From: Hydractinia symbiolongicarpus
Lineage: Eukaryota > Cnidaria > Hydrozoa > Anthoathecata > Hydractiniidae
Direction: 5' to 3'
NCBI RefSeq assembly: GCF_029227915.1
Contig: NC_079877.1
Location: forward strand, 23,587,851 to 23,651,850
Length of the DNA stretch: 64,000 nt
The notes below the pieces were generated by a model that saw nothing but the letters and a program-made list of their open reading frames with translations, had not been told where the DNA came from and searched no databases. This document shows, in pieces, positions 48,690 through 59,829 of this stretch; the first letter of the stretch is position 1, and every line of letters starts with the position of its first letter. The translations under genes were made by a program, and so were the position numbers.

Positions 48690-49030
48690 AATGCGAAGTA
48701 AACCTGTCTGACACAAATTTAGATTTTTGTCCCGGACTTGTTTTTTTCTTTAATTCTTAGCGAGTATCCATTGTTGAAACGATGGGTTAGGCCAAAAGTG
48801 GGTGGGAGATGTGATTAAATATTCAGCGGAGGACTTAATAAGAGCGAAAGTCTGTATCATTTATGATGATGTAGCGCTCTTGCACAAGTATTCAGAATGT
48901 CGTAAAATGGAGTAAATCGTACGCAATATTATAGTATTTCGGGTGTGATATATTTTTTAAAACGTAACTTTGACACAACCTTAGCTAAAATAAAATCATC
49001 GTTTCCAACCCTTTGTTAAACCATCGTAGC
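48690..49030. repeat. 3' flank of gene copy 5
   Basis: Has AGTAAACCTGTCT (polyadenylation-signal variant) near 48,696, and matches the 3' flanks of copies 1-4. The match with the gene unit ends near 49,030, where the BEL block begins. Confidence 0.6.
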
Positions 49031-49849
49031 CAAAATAATCGCTCAATGTTATTTTATTTTGCAATGTAAGTTTTTGTGAAGATTTAAAATATAATATTTA
49101 ACCCCGACTGAAGGCAACACAGGTAAACCATGCGGCGTATGCGTATAGGCAAAGTACCATTTTTCCGAAAAGAATAATTGCAATTTCGTTTTAAGTAATC
49201 TCCTATTGGAGTAAAAAATTTCCAAATGGGTGTTAAAAAACTTCAAATTATGAACGAAGTTCTGGATTCTCTTGTGCAATTACAGCCTTACAAGACCATT
49301 TCTGATGAACATACTGTAAGTGTTACACAGACAAAATTATAACCAGTAACAAAATGTCTCATGCAGACGTTGAAACTGTCTAAGGATATAGCGGGTTTTA
49401 TAAGACCAAGGAGAAATAGATCTAAGCGATGTCATTTTAAAGTCTATATAAAATTTATTTTGCTCCTTTGAAACACATTTATTACGCAGCTGTTGCTATA
49501 TACTTACATGTCAAGTGTAAAAGGAGTGTTTTAACGGCAAGGCAGAACTCTAAAAACATTGTTCGGAAATAAACCGAAGATATGGAAAACATTTAGCTCG
49601 TTTGAACTATAAAAGTTAAATGCTGGTGTTGTTTGTTTCCCTACTTGAGAACGATCTCGTAGGAGTTCGGAGCTTGAATTCTGTGAATTGTTGCCTTAAC
49701 ATGTGACTAAAGATCGAATTCTTTGATAGAAATACGTTAAATTGGTATTTCGTTTGAGCCCATTATAATGCTGCTATCAACGGTAACGATCCGTTAACCG
49801 ATGTGTATAACTTCCCGTATTTAAAAAGACACCTAACGCAGGTGTATTA

Positions 49850-50320
49850 TCAGCGATTGAAAAACTGACTATATTTAATGACTATAAGGAAGACTATAAG
49901 TAAGCAATACATATTCTAACAGAACAATATGGTGACACACAAGTGCAAATAATAGTACGCGTGGAATCGTTATAGAGGGTTTGTTCTGCCACCTCTATGG
50001 AAAATGTTAAACAATTGAGGAAACTATATAATGATATCAAAAATTGCGTTCGCAACATTAACTCTCTAATGATGTACTTTCAAACTTATTGCTGTCTCTT
50101 TATCCCTTTCCCCAATGAACGTATAACTGAAGATAAAATGATAATTATATCGACACAATTGGAATTGGACATATTTATTATCTTACAGGACATCCAAAAC
50201 ATGTTACAAACATTCAGTACTTAGCAGCATTTAACCAATCTAGAATTAGCAGACAATGAGTTTGGTGTTATGATAGAGGTGGACATTTGTGTTGGGTCGA
50301 TTGGTTCGTGGTTCTGAATA
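49850..50320 (+). pseudogene. BEL/Pao gag end and protease start (block B)
   Basis: The plus frame reads QYGDTQVQIIV, then MENVKQLRKLYNDIKNCVRN (from 49,997) to a stop at 50,224. LTNLELADNEF and IEVDICVGSIGSW follow in the same direction. The 'YG ... SL ... LRxLYD' gag pattern followed by 'LAD ... IDxLIG' is typical of the BEL/Pao gag-A17 protease boundary. One stop separates the two parts. Confidence 0.65.
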
Positions 50321-50689
50321 TCCTGCTGCAATAAAATCATCGTTGTGTTAGATTTTGTCAGTTCTAGGTAGTTTATCTGTGCCGTTTAATTGACTTTGTC
50401 ATTTAAATATTTATCCCATGAAGTGCAATGCAGTTCGTGTAATTGATACGGTTGACATGGAATTAAGAACCTAGTTGGATAGATTTTGGGAAATTGAATT
50501 CGTTTCGTAGGTCAGAACATTACAAATGCATCAATGTCTAAAAAACGTCTAGTTTACTAGGATGCCTTACGTAACAAAACCATGAAATAATTTCAGGCAA
50601 TTTTGATATTGCAACAAATCTTTTAAAAGGATTGTAAACTCTTTTCACTTCACATAACAACTCAATATGGTGATATTGGTATTCTCGCC

Positions 50690-50880
50690 TTGTTCGCTCG
50701 TTGGATTGGCAAAGCAAGTATACAATATACCGATTCTCGCCTCGTTGGCTTGGCAAAGCACATATACAATACACATTCTAGTCTCGTTGGCTTGGCAAAG
50801 CACATATACAATACATCTCGCCTAGTTGATTTGGCAAAGCACATATACAATACACTAGCACATATACAATAAACACAACT
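50690..50880. repeat. Tandem 30-40 bp repeat 'ttggcaaagcacatatacaataca'
   Basis: Four to five units; same repeat at 61,585-61,790 (block C), and only one or two units in block A (18,875-18,945). Local expansion after the copies separated from A. Confidence 0.85.
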
Positions 50881-51139
50881 ATGATAAACGGGATGACGAT
50901 CAGCAACTGGATAAAAAACCATCTCTAGCCCATGAAGTCAACCATTGGAGCTTTATAGTATTTTTTTCTAGAGAAGAAAAACCGTGAAAATGACCATTTG
51001 TTATGCCGTGTATCTTACAATATATATCTTTGCAGTTTGTTTTCCACGATTTTCCTCATAAACTCAAAGTTTGATGGCACATGAAAAAATCAAATGATAA
51101 TGTTCTCCATATCTTTATATGGAGAACATTAAACACTGT

Positions 51140-51535
51140 TAGCAAAAGCTTCCGACGACAAGGCCAACTGACGATCGAAGAAGAACCCTTGCGAGAATTG
51201 CCTGAAATTCTAACTCACTGCACATGAGCAGTTACACCTGCAAAGCATTTAAAATCTATATTTAGGTTTCCCCATCGAATTCTACAAAAAGCCAAAATGA
51301 CTGTACCAACAGAACTCTTTTCTACGAATAAATCGTTTAGAAAAATGCAAAGGCAGAACGGGTCAGCCGGACAATGTAAAACTTCAAGATAGTTACTGGT
51401 CCTTTTCACCCACCTATGCAATGCCCTACGATATTTACAGATTGTCCCTGGAGCAAAGGCTGCGTTAAAAAAAGAGCTGGTAGGTTTGCAGCGTTTTGTC
51501 GTCAAGACTCGTCCCTAATAGAATCTAGTTTGTCA

Positions 51536-51567
<32 letters not shown>

Positions 51568-52640
51568 AGGTTTTCGTCTGTAGTCGTCAAGTGGCAGGTA
51601 GTGGGATATCGTGAAAAAATTATTCCCGAGCCTTGTTCTGCTATATATCATATAAATTTCACTTCTCACTGTGCGGTGAGATTACAAACAATTCTCACAC
51701 TTTTCTCCTCAAGCCTTGTACGGCGAGATATCGAAATAATTCTTTCATAAAGTTTTACTCAAGCCCTGTGCGGAGAGGTATCAAAACAATTTAGGTTTTA
51801 CTCATGAAGTCCTGTGTGGCATTGTGCCGAAAACAGTCAATTGATCGCTATAATTAAGTTTATTCACGATATTCTATGGGATCGAAATAACATTGCTATT
51901 GCATAAAAATTAGCCAAACCGTTAAAACAGATTTACAACCTGTGTTATTAATTTACAATGTAGTATAAACGACTTTGCAAACGAATCAAAGAATCCCCGT
52001 CGGAAGATAACGATGGCCAATAATAATGTCGGCTGTAAAATCGGCTGTAGAGTTTTGTTGGCGAGGGATCCCCGAGGCGAATAATTTTTATGTTGGAACG
52101 AAAGCAAATTCCGAAGATATCAATAGCCAAAAGTTGCAAAATTCCTTAGTGCTACCAACTTCGACTATTCGAGCGACGTTGTCTAGCCTTTCTACTATGT
52201 AACCGCCATACAATTGCTGCTTTAGTCACTGTAAATTACTATAGTCGTTGTCAGGTTAGCCCTGATTCTAAATCCGTTTGATTTTTGTAAATTTACCATC
52301 CAAAATAACGACTCTTTCTTAAAAGATTCACTTATATCCATCGAGAAGTACCAATTTATTCTGGACTCAATGAATGCGTACTTTTGTCTAGTAAAGAGTC
52401 TAGTCAACGAGCCTATTGCAATTGACATAGAGATCAATGAACTGGCAATTTTTAAAAGTAATTTTGCGCTCACCGACTTGGAATTTACAGCAGTAGATAA
52501 CAACTGTAAAAGTTTTATAATTTTCTGTTTTGGTACGGAAAATTCCATTTTTGTGATGTCCATATTAAATCCTAGCCAAATTCCAATTTGCGCAAGTTCT
52601 AAATGCGACTTTTTTTAAATTAAAAGCTATTGCTTATATC
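51140..52640 (-). pseudogene. Deleted DIRS remnant (block B)
   Basis: Minus strand. The RT thumb/RNase H start (52,563-52,222) is followed by a shortened RNase H, the tandem repeat region and the recombinase N-terminus (51,505-51,250: APGTICKYRRALHRWVKRTS). The recombinase then fuses to a segment that in block A lies at the gag start. Gag, most of RT and the recombinase catalytic half are absent. Confidence 0.75.
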
Positions 52641-52735
52641 CTATCTCAAACTTACTAGCAAAGACATTTGACATGTTTTTTGGAATCTATTAAACAGCAT
52701 TTCTATAATATCGGATATAACGCAGGCCTTTTTAA

Positions 52736-53479
52736 CCCTATTCGGTCCGGGGGGGGGGGCGGATTCCGCCCCCCCTGACGGTTTTTTTTTAATAACTCCT
52801 GATTGCTTTGTTATATGGCTATGATACTTACTGAGTTTCAACATTTATCTATTAGACACCTGCATGCTAATTTTTAAGGTCCCATACCTTTCAGAGGCTT
52901 TGATATTGGCCATTACTCGAAACTACCCGTAAAAATCTCTATGAAATCCTTATAATGGGGAAAATATAATAACTCCTGTTAGGATTATCCTTAGAACTTG
53001 AAACTTGCAACACAACTTTGTTTTATCAAGAAGAATCATTTTGAATAATTTGAACACGTGACTAATCCGATTTCCCGATTTTGTCGGATTTTACCCGAAA
53101 ATCGGAAAAAAACGGATTTTCGGGCAATTTTTGGCAATTTTTCATCCGATCCATGTAAAAACCGGAAAATATGTTAAATAACTTTTATTTTGCTTTCAGA
53201 AACTTCAAACAGAATGTAAAAATTCGCTCTAGAACAAAAGTAATTATGTTTTAAGCAGATGGTGACATTTTTAACAATTTTCAAGCTTTTGATGACGTCA
53301 CAGAAAATGTGCTGACGCAAGCAAATTTTTTTTGGCGCCATTTTGTTCCTTTTATGACGTACTATAAGTGTGCCAAGTTTGATTCAATTTGAACAACCCT
53401 ATGAAAAGTTATGGAGGGGGGGGCGGAATCCGCCCCCCCCCGGTCATAGTATGTTCGAAAAACCCCGGACCGAATAGGG
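52736..53479 (-). mobile_element. piggyBac-like MITE, copy 2, with empty site in blocks A and C
   Basis: TTAA at 52,732-52,735 and 53,480-53,483; termini CCCTATTCGGTC / GACCGAATAGGG; 744 bp. Opposite orientation to copy 1 (3,587-4,322) but the same sequence order. The uninterrupted target 'ggcctttttaaacattg' survives as its complement at 59,720-59,736 and 13,780-13,796, with a single TTAA. This proves the element boundaries and the TTAA duplication from within the window. Confidence 0.95.
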
Positions 53480-53483
53480 TTAA

Positions 53484-54860
53484 ACATTGAAGTCGCTCTG
53501 GAACATTGCCATTGTGCGTTGCTTTTGATTGATGATTTGGATCGAGTAATCATTTATCAACCTACGGCAGTTGTTTATTTCTTTGGTCTGATTACGATTC
53601 CGTGAGTGCGAGTAATAGCTTTGACGAGGTGGGCCGTATTACTATAAAGCGCAAGACATCATGTAAAACGCAGGTTTTGCATCAGGAAATGGAAATCTTA
53701 CAATCCGTCATTACAATCTTACATTAAGGATAATGAACATAGTGATGTTGAGGTCAAAGAAGACAGAACATTTGCTCAAGCACAAATGAAAAATCAACCA
53801 TTCGGCAACAACAAAGTAATGGGTATATATTGGGATATTCAGCGTGGCAAATTTATGTTTGATTTCGACATGTTCTTAAAAAAAAGCGAAAACATTTCTC
53901 ATGACAAAAAGACATGCTGCGTCTAGCTGCATCACGCTGTATCATTGTGTGATCTTATCGGACTGATCACCTGTCATTAGGCGAGTCAAAGCTCTTTTCC
54001 AGCTCCTATGTAAAGATAAGAGAGATTGGAACGAAGAAATTCCCGAAAACATTAAAGCTGCATGGCAAGTATTGTTAGCTTAATGATTTCTGAGGCATTC
54101 ATTTTCCTCCACACGTTTTTCGGGAAATCAAGGAGAACAATATATCCCTAACATTTCAGCTTTTTCGGACTGCTCCATACAGGCATACGCGTCTGTTATT
54201 TATCTTTCTGCACTGACAAGCACTAGTGCCAGAACAAGTTTAATGACTTAAAAGAGTAATTGTTGTAAGAGCGCCCCACAACTGCACCGCGGGAAACCAA
54301 CATACTGACACGTACTATACTTCGAATACAGGAGGCAAGAAGTTTCCTATACACTGGTTTAGATTACGCGGGTACGTTGCTTGCAAAGATCGGAAAAGAA
54401 GACAAAGTATTAAATGTGTATGTTTTGGTACTAATTTGCGCTACAAGTAGAGAAATCCATTTGTGAAGTTGACACCCCAGCTAAAATCAGCTGCCTATTT
54501 CTTTTAGTCAAAACATGTAAAAGATTTTTTGTTAAAAAGTAGCAGATCATTTTACCTGCCTTGCTACGATGGGGTGAACGTTGTAACAGATAGGTAGGTT
54601 TTTTAAAGCTATACTTAAGGACAACTTTACAAACAGCCCTTGTCACATATAACCAGCTTGTGACACTGTTGTGGGACATACCAATTTGTTTCTACCCTAT
54701 CGACTGTTTCACAAGAACAAAGCATAAACCGAGATTATTTCCAACATTTATAAGGATGATTTAACACTCAGTGAACTTTTAGCACGTGTAAAGTCAGCAA
54801 AAGCTTCTGAAGAATTATTGGAGAATAAATCTACAAAGACCTGCGACAAGGCAAAAACTC
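53484..54860 (+). pseudogene. BEL/Pao reverse transcriptase remnant (block B)
   Basis: Split by the MITE. Before it, 'ISDITQAFL'-type codons lie at about 52,708-52,733. After it come NIEVALEHCHC and VIIYQPTAVVYFFG. Downstream are KVMGIYWDIQRGKFMFDF, the ISP-like and WDEELP-like region (degraded here, clearer in C), and FSDCSIQAYASVIYL. These fit the order of BEL/Pao Pol. Many stops. Confidence 0.7.
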
Positions 54861-55299
54861 AGATATGAAAATATAATTTAATTTGTTTACTGATGCTAAT
54901 TAATTCATAACAGTTTACTTCCGTTTCTCAATATTCAATTAGAGCATCGTAACAAAAAAAATTTCTAACAATTGTTAACTGAAACTACGAACTCTATGTA
55001 CTTTAACAACCCGTCCTTCTCCTAAAAATTCTTGATAAACATGAATTGTTCCCGGGCAATGTATTTCGTGATAGTCATTAAAAAGTGTCAGCGGCATTGT
55101 ATGTTACTATGCGAAAACGAGGGTGTATCAACCGGGCACATGAATTGTGACAACACTAGCTAGTTGTTTGCCGCCAAGACAGTTAGTTTTTGTTTTTTGT
55201 AAACATTGAAATAGAGTTGTCACAAAATCTTGCCGAAACGAATAACCAAGAAATATGTTAGAAATAAAGTAATATCGCTATAGCTAGCTAGCTTTAAAA

Positions 55300-55440
55300 G
55301 TACCAATCGATTCCATATGCTTCAGCTAGCTATAGCTATTAAGCTACCAGCTACAGCCTCAAAAATATAAATAGCCAGCCAACATTGGACTTTGCATCAG
55401 CTATAGCTAGCTAGCTAGCTAGCTAGCTTTTATTTTCTTA
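55300..55440. repeat. (AGCT/CTAG)n simple repeat at the block B edge
   Basis: Runs of 'agctagctagct' at 55,280-55,300 and 55,395-55,430, with scattered 'tagcta' between. Self-complementary tetranucleotide repeat. Confidence 0.8.
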
Positions 55441-56174
55441 TTTACTAACTAAAGCTAGTGAACTAGGTACTGTATATGGCGTCGGTCTTTTTTTGTAATT
55501 TATCTCAACAAACGGCTCCGGGTGTGATTTATTAGAGTTACCAACTCCCCACTCGTTGCATAACTTAGTTGTTTTAACTATAGGCCATCTCTTTGAAAAC
55601 ATGGGGAAAATGCCGTTGCAGTGGAGAGCAGGAAAGAAACGAAATGACATAAAGATCCTAGTCCTGCAACTTTTGTCTAAATTTTGTGAAGTTTCTATTT
55701 TAATGTGAGACTCATTGGAATTATTTCCGCAGTCTATTATATATGATTAAAATGGTGAGTAAAATACTTGCCGACTTGACCAGATGTAGGCAATAATATG
55801 GCTGCTTCAAACATTGCCGTATGTGTTAGGGAAGATCAGACATCTCAGTGCCATTGAACATTGTCTTGAAAATCAAATTTGTAATAAGCAATTTTACAGT
55901 GCTATAAAAGTTGTGGTTTAAAAATAGTATCTACAGTTTTTATTCTCAACAGTTAACAACGTCCTTGGTTTAATAGGTGATGTATTTAGATTATTGTGTA
56001 AATAAAAGTCCTCACCTGGCAACCACTTGTTCTGACAACATTATCTGCTTCGCTTGAATCAATAATAACATCATAACAACCCGAATGTGAAAATACACAC
56101 AAATTATAGAAACTTCCTTTAAATTTAGGAGCCAGAAAAAGAGACAATGACACCAGCCATGACACTATGTACAT
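55438..56174 (-). other. Candidate small secreted-protein exons (uncertain)
   Basis: A minus ORF starting at 56,174 opens with a hydrophobic leader (MYIVSWLVSLSLFLAPKFKG), then a Cys-containing stretch ending ...VVRTSGCQ, directly followed by a good donor CAG|GTGAGG (55,999-55,994). A second open stretch, entered after 'aagttgcag' at about 55,665, reads ...FFPALHCNGIFPMF and ends in TAA at 55,438. Phases do not join directly (0 versus 1), so a missing exon is needed. No family recognised. Confidence 0.3.
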
Positions 56175-57170
56175 AGTTAATATTACGGATGTTTTAACAT
56201 AAAAACAATTAAAAATGATTATGTACAGAATTTTTACAATAAAAAATCCATTGACAATTGAAAGTGTGGTAAATTAGCAAAAGAACAAATAAACCGATCA
56301 TTGCTTAAATTAATAACACTGCAACGTAGCTGGGAGGAAGAAAATAAATAAATCAACGCGTAAGAGGTATACATTTAAGACATATTTACGAATACATAAA
56401 ACAGTCCCTACCCATTCCAGCTGGACAGAATGTGCAGAGTACACATTGAAGTTTTAAAGAACAGCTGATATCCTAGGAATGAATGAATGGGAGACCGTAA
56501 CTTAGACTTTATCATCAAGCAATTATCCTGCACATAGAACCGGGTTGTATAGAAATCAATTATTACAATATGAAACCTCACAATATCCCGGACTGGGTCT
56601 TATAACTCAAATTCCTAGCAAATGTCCACCTCCATCTAAGCCTTATAGGTCGTTCCCATCCGCCTAAGACCCGTTATACCTTAAGATTTTCCCAAGCTGT
56701 ACCGTATTATCTTCAATAAAATTAAAATAAAATCTAGTGTATATATGTGAGGAGGCTAATAGTGTAACATTTGTTTAAGAAGTTGCCGCTACGGCAGTTA
56801 CACTATAAAAGATAAGCGGAAGAAAATGTTAGAGTGCACGAGTTCTTTGAGAGCCTAATTAAAGGGACCTGTGCACTATGCGAATATAAAGGAAAGAATA
56901 AGTTTGTATGTTCTATTGTTAACAATAAAACAACAATGGAAAAGAATAGAGATAAAGAATTTTAAAGATGAAAGTTGAGGAAAATCTCACTACACTTAAT
57001 AGAAAATAAAAATCTTCGGCATATCTTCGGCACTGTCACTGCGGTTAGACATCATAGCAGTAATATGCTAAGTGGGGTCATTGGATTTTCATCCAGTGTC
57101 CAAAGTAGATCCAAACTCACTGCACAAAACAAAAACAAAAACTAATATTACTAAATAAAGGAAAAATACA
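56175..57170. other. Probable 3' region of the Penelope-like element and unassigned sequence
   Basis: No ORF. A nested hairpin occurs at 56,759-56,806: the arms 'atagtgtaac' / 'gttacactat' enclose 'tgccg-cta-cggca'. No hammerhead core (CTGATGA...GAAA) was found on either strand. Confidence 0.4.
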
Positions 57171-57173
57171 ACA

Positions 57174-57662
57174 TTAATAATCCAAGTTAACCTCACGCTC
57201 ATTAAGCCCATTAGGTTGGAATGAATCTAATTTGTGTTGCCAAAAGGATTCTTTACGTCTTAACCATGACAAACTTTCGGCATGGTCAATTAACGTAAAT
57301 GACCAATCTGACATTCCATTATGATCAGGCTGTTTAAAATGAGAGTGAAAGGAAAGCTGTATAACATGCTTCCATGAACTGAATTTTCGGTGGCTGCATT
57401 TATAGTTGTTAAAACGCACTCTAAACTTAGTGCTGGTACTACCAACATACTGTACGCCACATTCTTTACACTTTGCCAAATAAACAACGTTATCAGAATT
57501 ACAGTTCATTTTCTTACCTTAAATTTTAAAAGGAGAAGAAGAAGATCTATTTGTGAAAGAATTTGTTTCTTCCACATAATCACAAACACCGCAAGGTTTT
57601 CCACCACACTTTTGACTCCCCCCACATACCTTTTCCTTCACAGGCAATTTTGCCCTAACCAG
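57174..57662 (-). pseudogene. Penelope-like element, C-terminal GIY-YIG part
   Basis: Read from 57,662 on the minus strand: LVRAKLPVKEKVCGG, a Cys-rich stretch (CGGKPCGVC), one TAA stop at about 57,521, then CNSDNVVYLAKCKECGVQYV ahead of GSTSTKFRVRF (GIY-YIG core VVYL...QYVG), ending WLRRKESFWQHKLDSFQP...NEREVNLDY. The CCHH-type linker plus GIY-YIG endonuclease follows the RT in Penelope-like retroelements. Only the last third of the ORF is present; the preceding part lies next to it in opposite orientation. Confidence 0.85.
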
Positions 57663-57671
57663 CAAGTAGTA

Positions 57672-58119
57672 TTCAACTTATCACTGACCTCTACACTAAA
57701 CCAACAGATACACATCATTATCTGCATGCTACGTCCTGCCACGTATTTGACTCAAGAAAGGCTATTCCTTAAAGTCAGGCTCTTCGTCTCAACAGAATCT
57801 GTTCTGAAGGGAAATTTTTCGACAAAAAATGCAACGAACTAAAGGCCTGACTTCATAAAAGAGGATATAGTGACAAGTTGGTTCGAAATCAGATACTGAG
57901 AGCAATGAAGTTTAAGAGAAATGAATTACTTGACAGGGAGAGCAATAAAAACACTTCTAAAAAACTCGTGTTCAATCTCACGTATCGCCCTGCATTTTCT
58001 AAAGGTAAAAATATTCTGCAGGACATTCATCTTCTTCGTACGCCTAATCAAGAACACCGTGACGTCTTTGCTGCACACCAATAGTTGGCTTTAGGAGAGG
58101 GAAAAACCTTAAAGACTTT
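57672..58119 (+). pseudogene. Penelope-like element, inverted 5' part (end of RT)
   Basis: The plus frame reads TDLYTKPTDTHHYLHATSC, SQALRLNRICSEGKFFDKKC, then GYSDKLVRNQILRAMKFKR and LVFNLTYRPAFSKGKNILQD. It ends, after a 1-nt shift near 58,080, in PIVGFRRGKNLKDF. In intact family members this segment immediately precedes the 'LVRAKLP' that begins the minus-strand fragment. The two halves are therefore neighbours in the source RNA but joined head-to-head here. Confidence 0.85.
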
Positions 58120-58329
58120 TAATGGCTATCACAAAATACATTGCCCGGGAACAATTCATGTTTATCAAGAATTTTTAGGAGAAGGACGGGTTGTTAAAGT
58201 ACATAGAGTTCGTAGTTTCAGTTAACCATTGTTAGAATTTTTTTTTGTTACGGTGCTCTAATTAAATATTGAGAAACGGAAGTAAACTGTTATGAATTAA
58301 TTAGCATCAGTAAACAAATTAAATTATAT

Positions 58330-59790
58330 TTTCATATCTGAGTTTTTGCCTTGTCGCAGGTCTTTGTAGATTTATTCTCCAATAATTCTTCAGAAGCTTT
58401 TGCTGACTTTACACGTGCTAAAAGTTCACTGAGTGTTAAATCATCCTTATAATTGTTGGAAATAATCTCGGTTTATGCTTTGTTCTTGTGAAACAGTCGA
58501 TAGGGTAGAAACAAATTGGTATGTCCCACAACAGTGTCACAAGCTGGTTATATGTGACAAGGGCTGTTTGTAAAGTTGTCCTTAAGTATAGCTTTAAAAA
58601 ACCTACCTATCTGTTACAACGTTCACCCCACCGTAGCAAGGCAGGTAAAATGATCTGCTGCTTTGATATTTTTAACAAAAAATCCTTTACATGTTTTGAC
58701 TAAAAGAAATAGGCAGCTGTTTTTAGCTGGGGTGTCAACTTCACAAATGGATTTCTCTACTTGTAGCGCAAATTAGTACCAAAACATACACATTTAATAC
58801 TTTGTCTTCTTTTCTGATCTTTCCAAGCAACGTACCCGCGTAATCTAAACCAGTGTATAGGAAACTTCTTGCCTCCTGTATTCGAAGTATAGTACGTGTC
58901 AGTAAGTTGGTTTCCCGCGGTGCAGTTGTGGGGCGCTCTTACAACAATTACTCTTTAAAGTCAGTAAACTTGTTCTGGCACTATTGCTTGTCAGTGCAGA
59001 AGGATAAATAACAGACGCGTATGCCTGTATGGAGCAGTCCGAAAAAGCTGAAATGTTAGGGATATATTGTTCTCCTTGATTTCCTGAAAAACGTGTGGAG
59101 GAAAATGAATGCCTCAGAAATCATTAAGCTAACAATACTTGCCATGCAGCTTTAATGTTTTCGGGAATTTCTTCGTTCCAATCTCTCTTATCTTTACATA
59201 GGAGCTGGAAAAGAGCTTTGACTCGCCTAATGACAGGTGACCAGTCCGATAAGATCACACAATGATACAGCATGATGCAGCTAGATGCAGCATGTCTTTT
59301 TGTCATGAGAAATGTTTTCGCTTTTTTTTAAGAACATGTCGAAATCAAACATAAATTTGCCACGCTGAATATCCCAATATATACCCATTACTTTGTTGTT
59401 GCCGAATGGTTGATTTTTCATTTGTGCTTGAGCAAATGTTCTGTCTTCTTTGACCTTAACATCACATGTTCATTATCCTTAATGTAAGATTGTAATAACG
59501 GAGTGTAAGATTTCCCATTTCCTGATGCAAAACCTGCGTTTTACATGATGTCTTGCGCTTTATAGTAATACGGCCCACCTCGTCAAAGCTATTACTCGCA
59601 CTCACGGAATCGTAATCAGACCAAAGAAACAAACAACTGCCGTAGGTTGATAAATGATTACTCGATCCAAATCATCAATCAAAAGCAACGGACAATGGCA
59701 TTGTTGCAGAGCGACCTCAATGTTTAAAAAGGCCTGCGTTATATCCGATATTATAGAAATGCTGTTTAATAGATACCAAAAAAACATGTC
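58330..59790 (-). pseudogene. BEL/Pao reverse transcriptase remnant (block C)
   Basis: Minus strand from 59,787: ISDITQAFLNIEVALQ (motif A region) and VIIYQPTAVVCFFGLITIP (motif B region). Further down, RRVKALFQLLCKDKRDWNEE followed by IPENIKAAWQVLL (59,240-59,127) matches the 'K-LFQ-LC-xK-xxWDExIP' segment of BEL/Pao Pol. Shifts and stops separate the pieces. The site where block B carries the MITE is intact here (59,720-59,736). Confidence 0.7.
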
Positions 59791-59829
59791 AAATGTCTTT
59801 GCTAGTAAGTTTGAGATAGGATATAAGCA

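Larger units (their letters stand above)
49030..55300. mobile_element. Block B: BEL/Pao (+) with deleted DIRS (-) and a MITE, inverted copy of A
   Basis: Co-linear with block A read backwards. BEL gag and protease pieces (49.85-50.32 kb) and RT (53.48-54.86 kb) are on the plus strand. A DIRS remnant lies between them on the minus strand. B and C share the same internal DIRS deletions, so they are closer to each other than to A. Only B carries the MITE. Confidence 0.8.

Noticed and set aside
57390-57842. 150-codon plus ORF over the Penelope region
   Set aside because: It is antisense to the GIY-YIG frame in its first half and out of frame with the RT segment in its second half.
56175-58119. 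Hammerhead ribozyme associated with the Penelope-like element
   Set aside because: I looked for the CTGATGA...GAAA core on both strands and did not find it.
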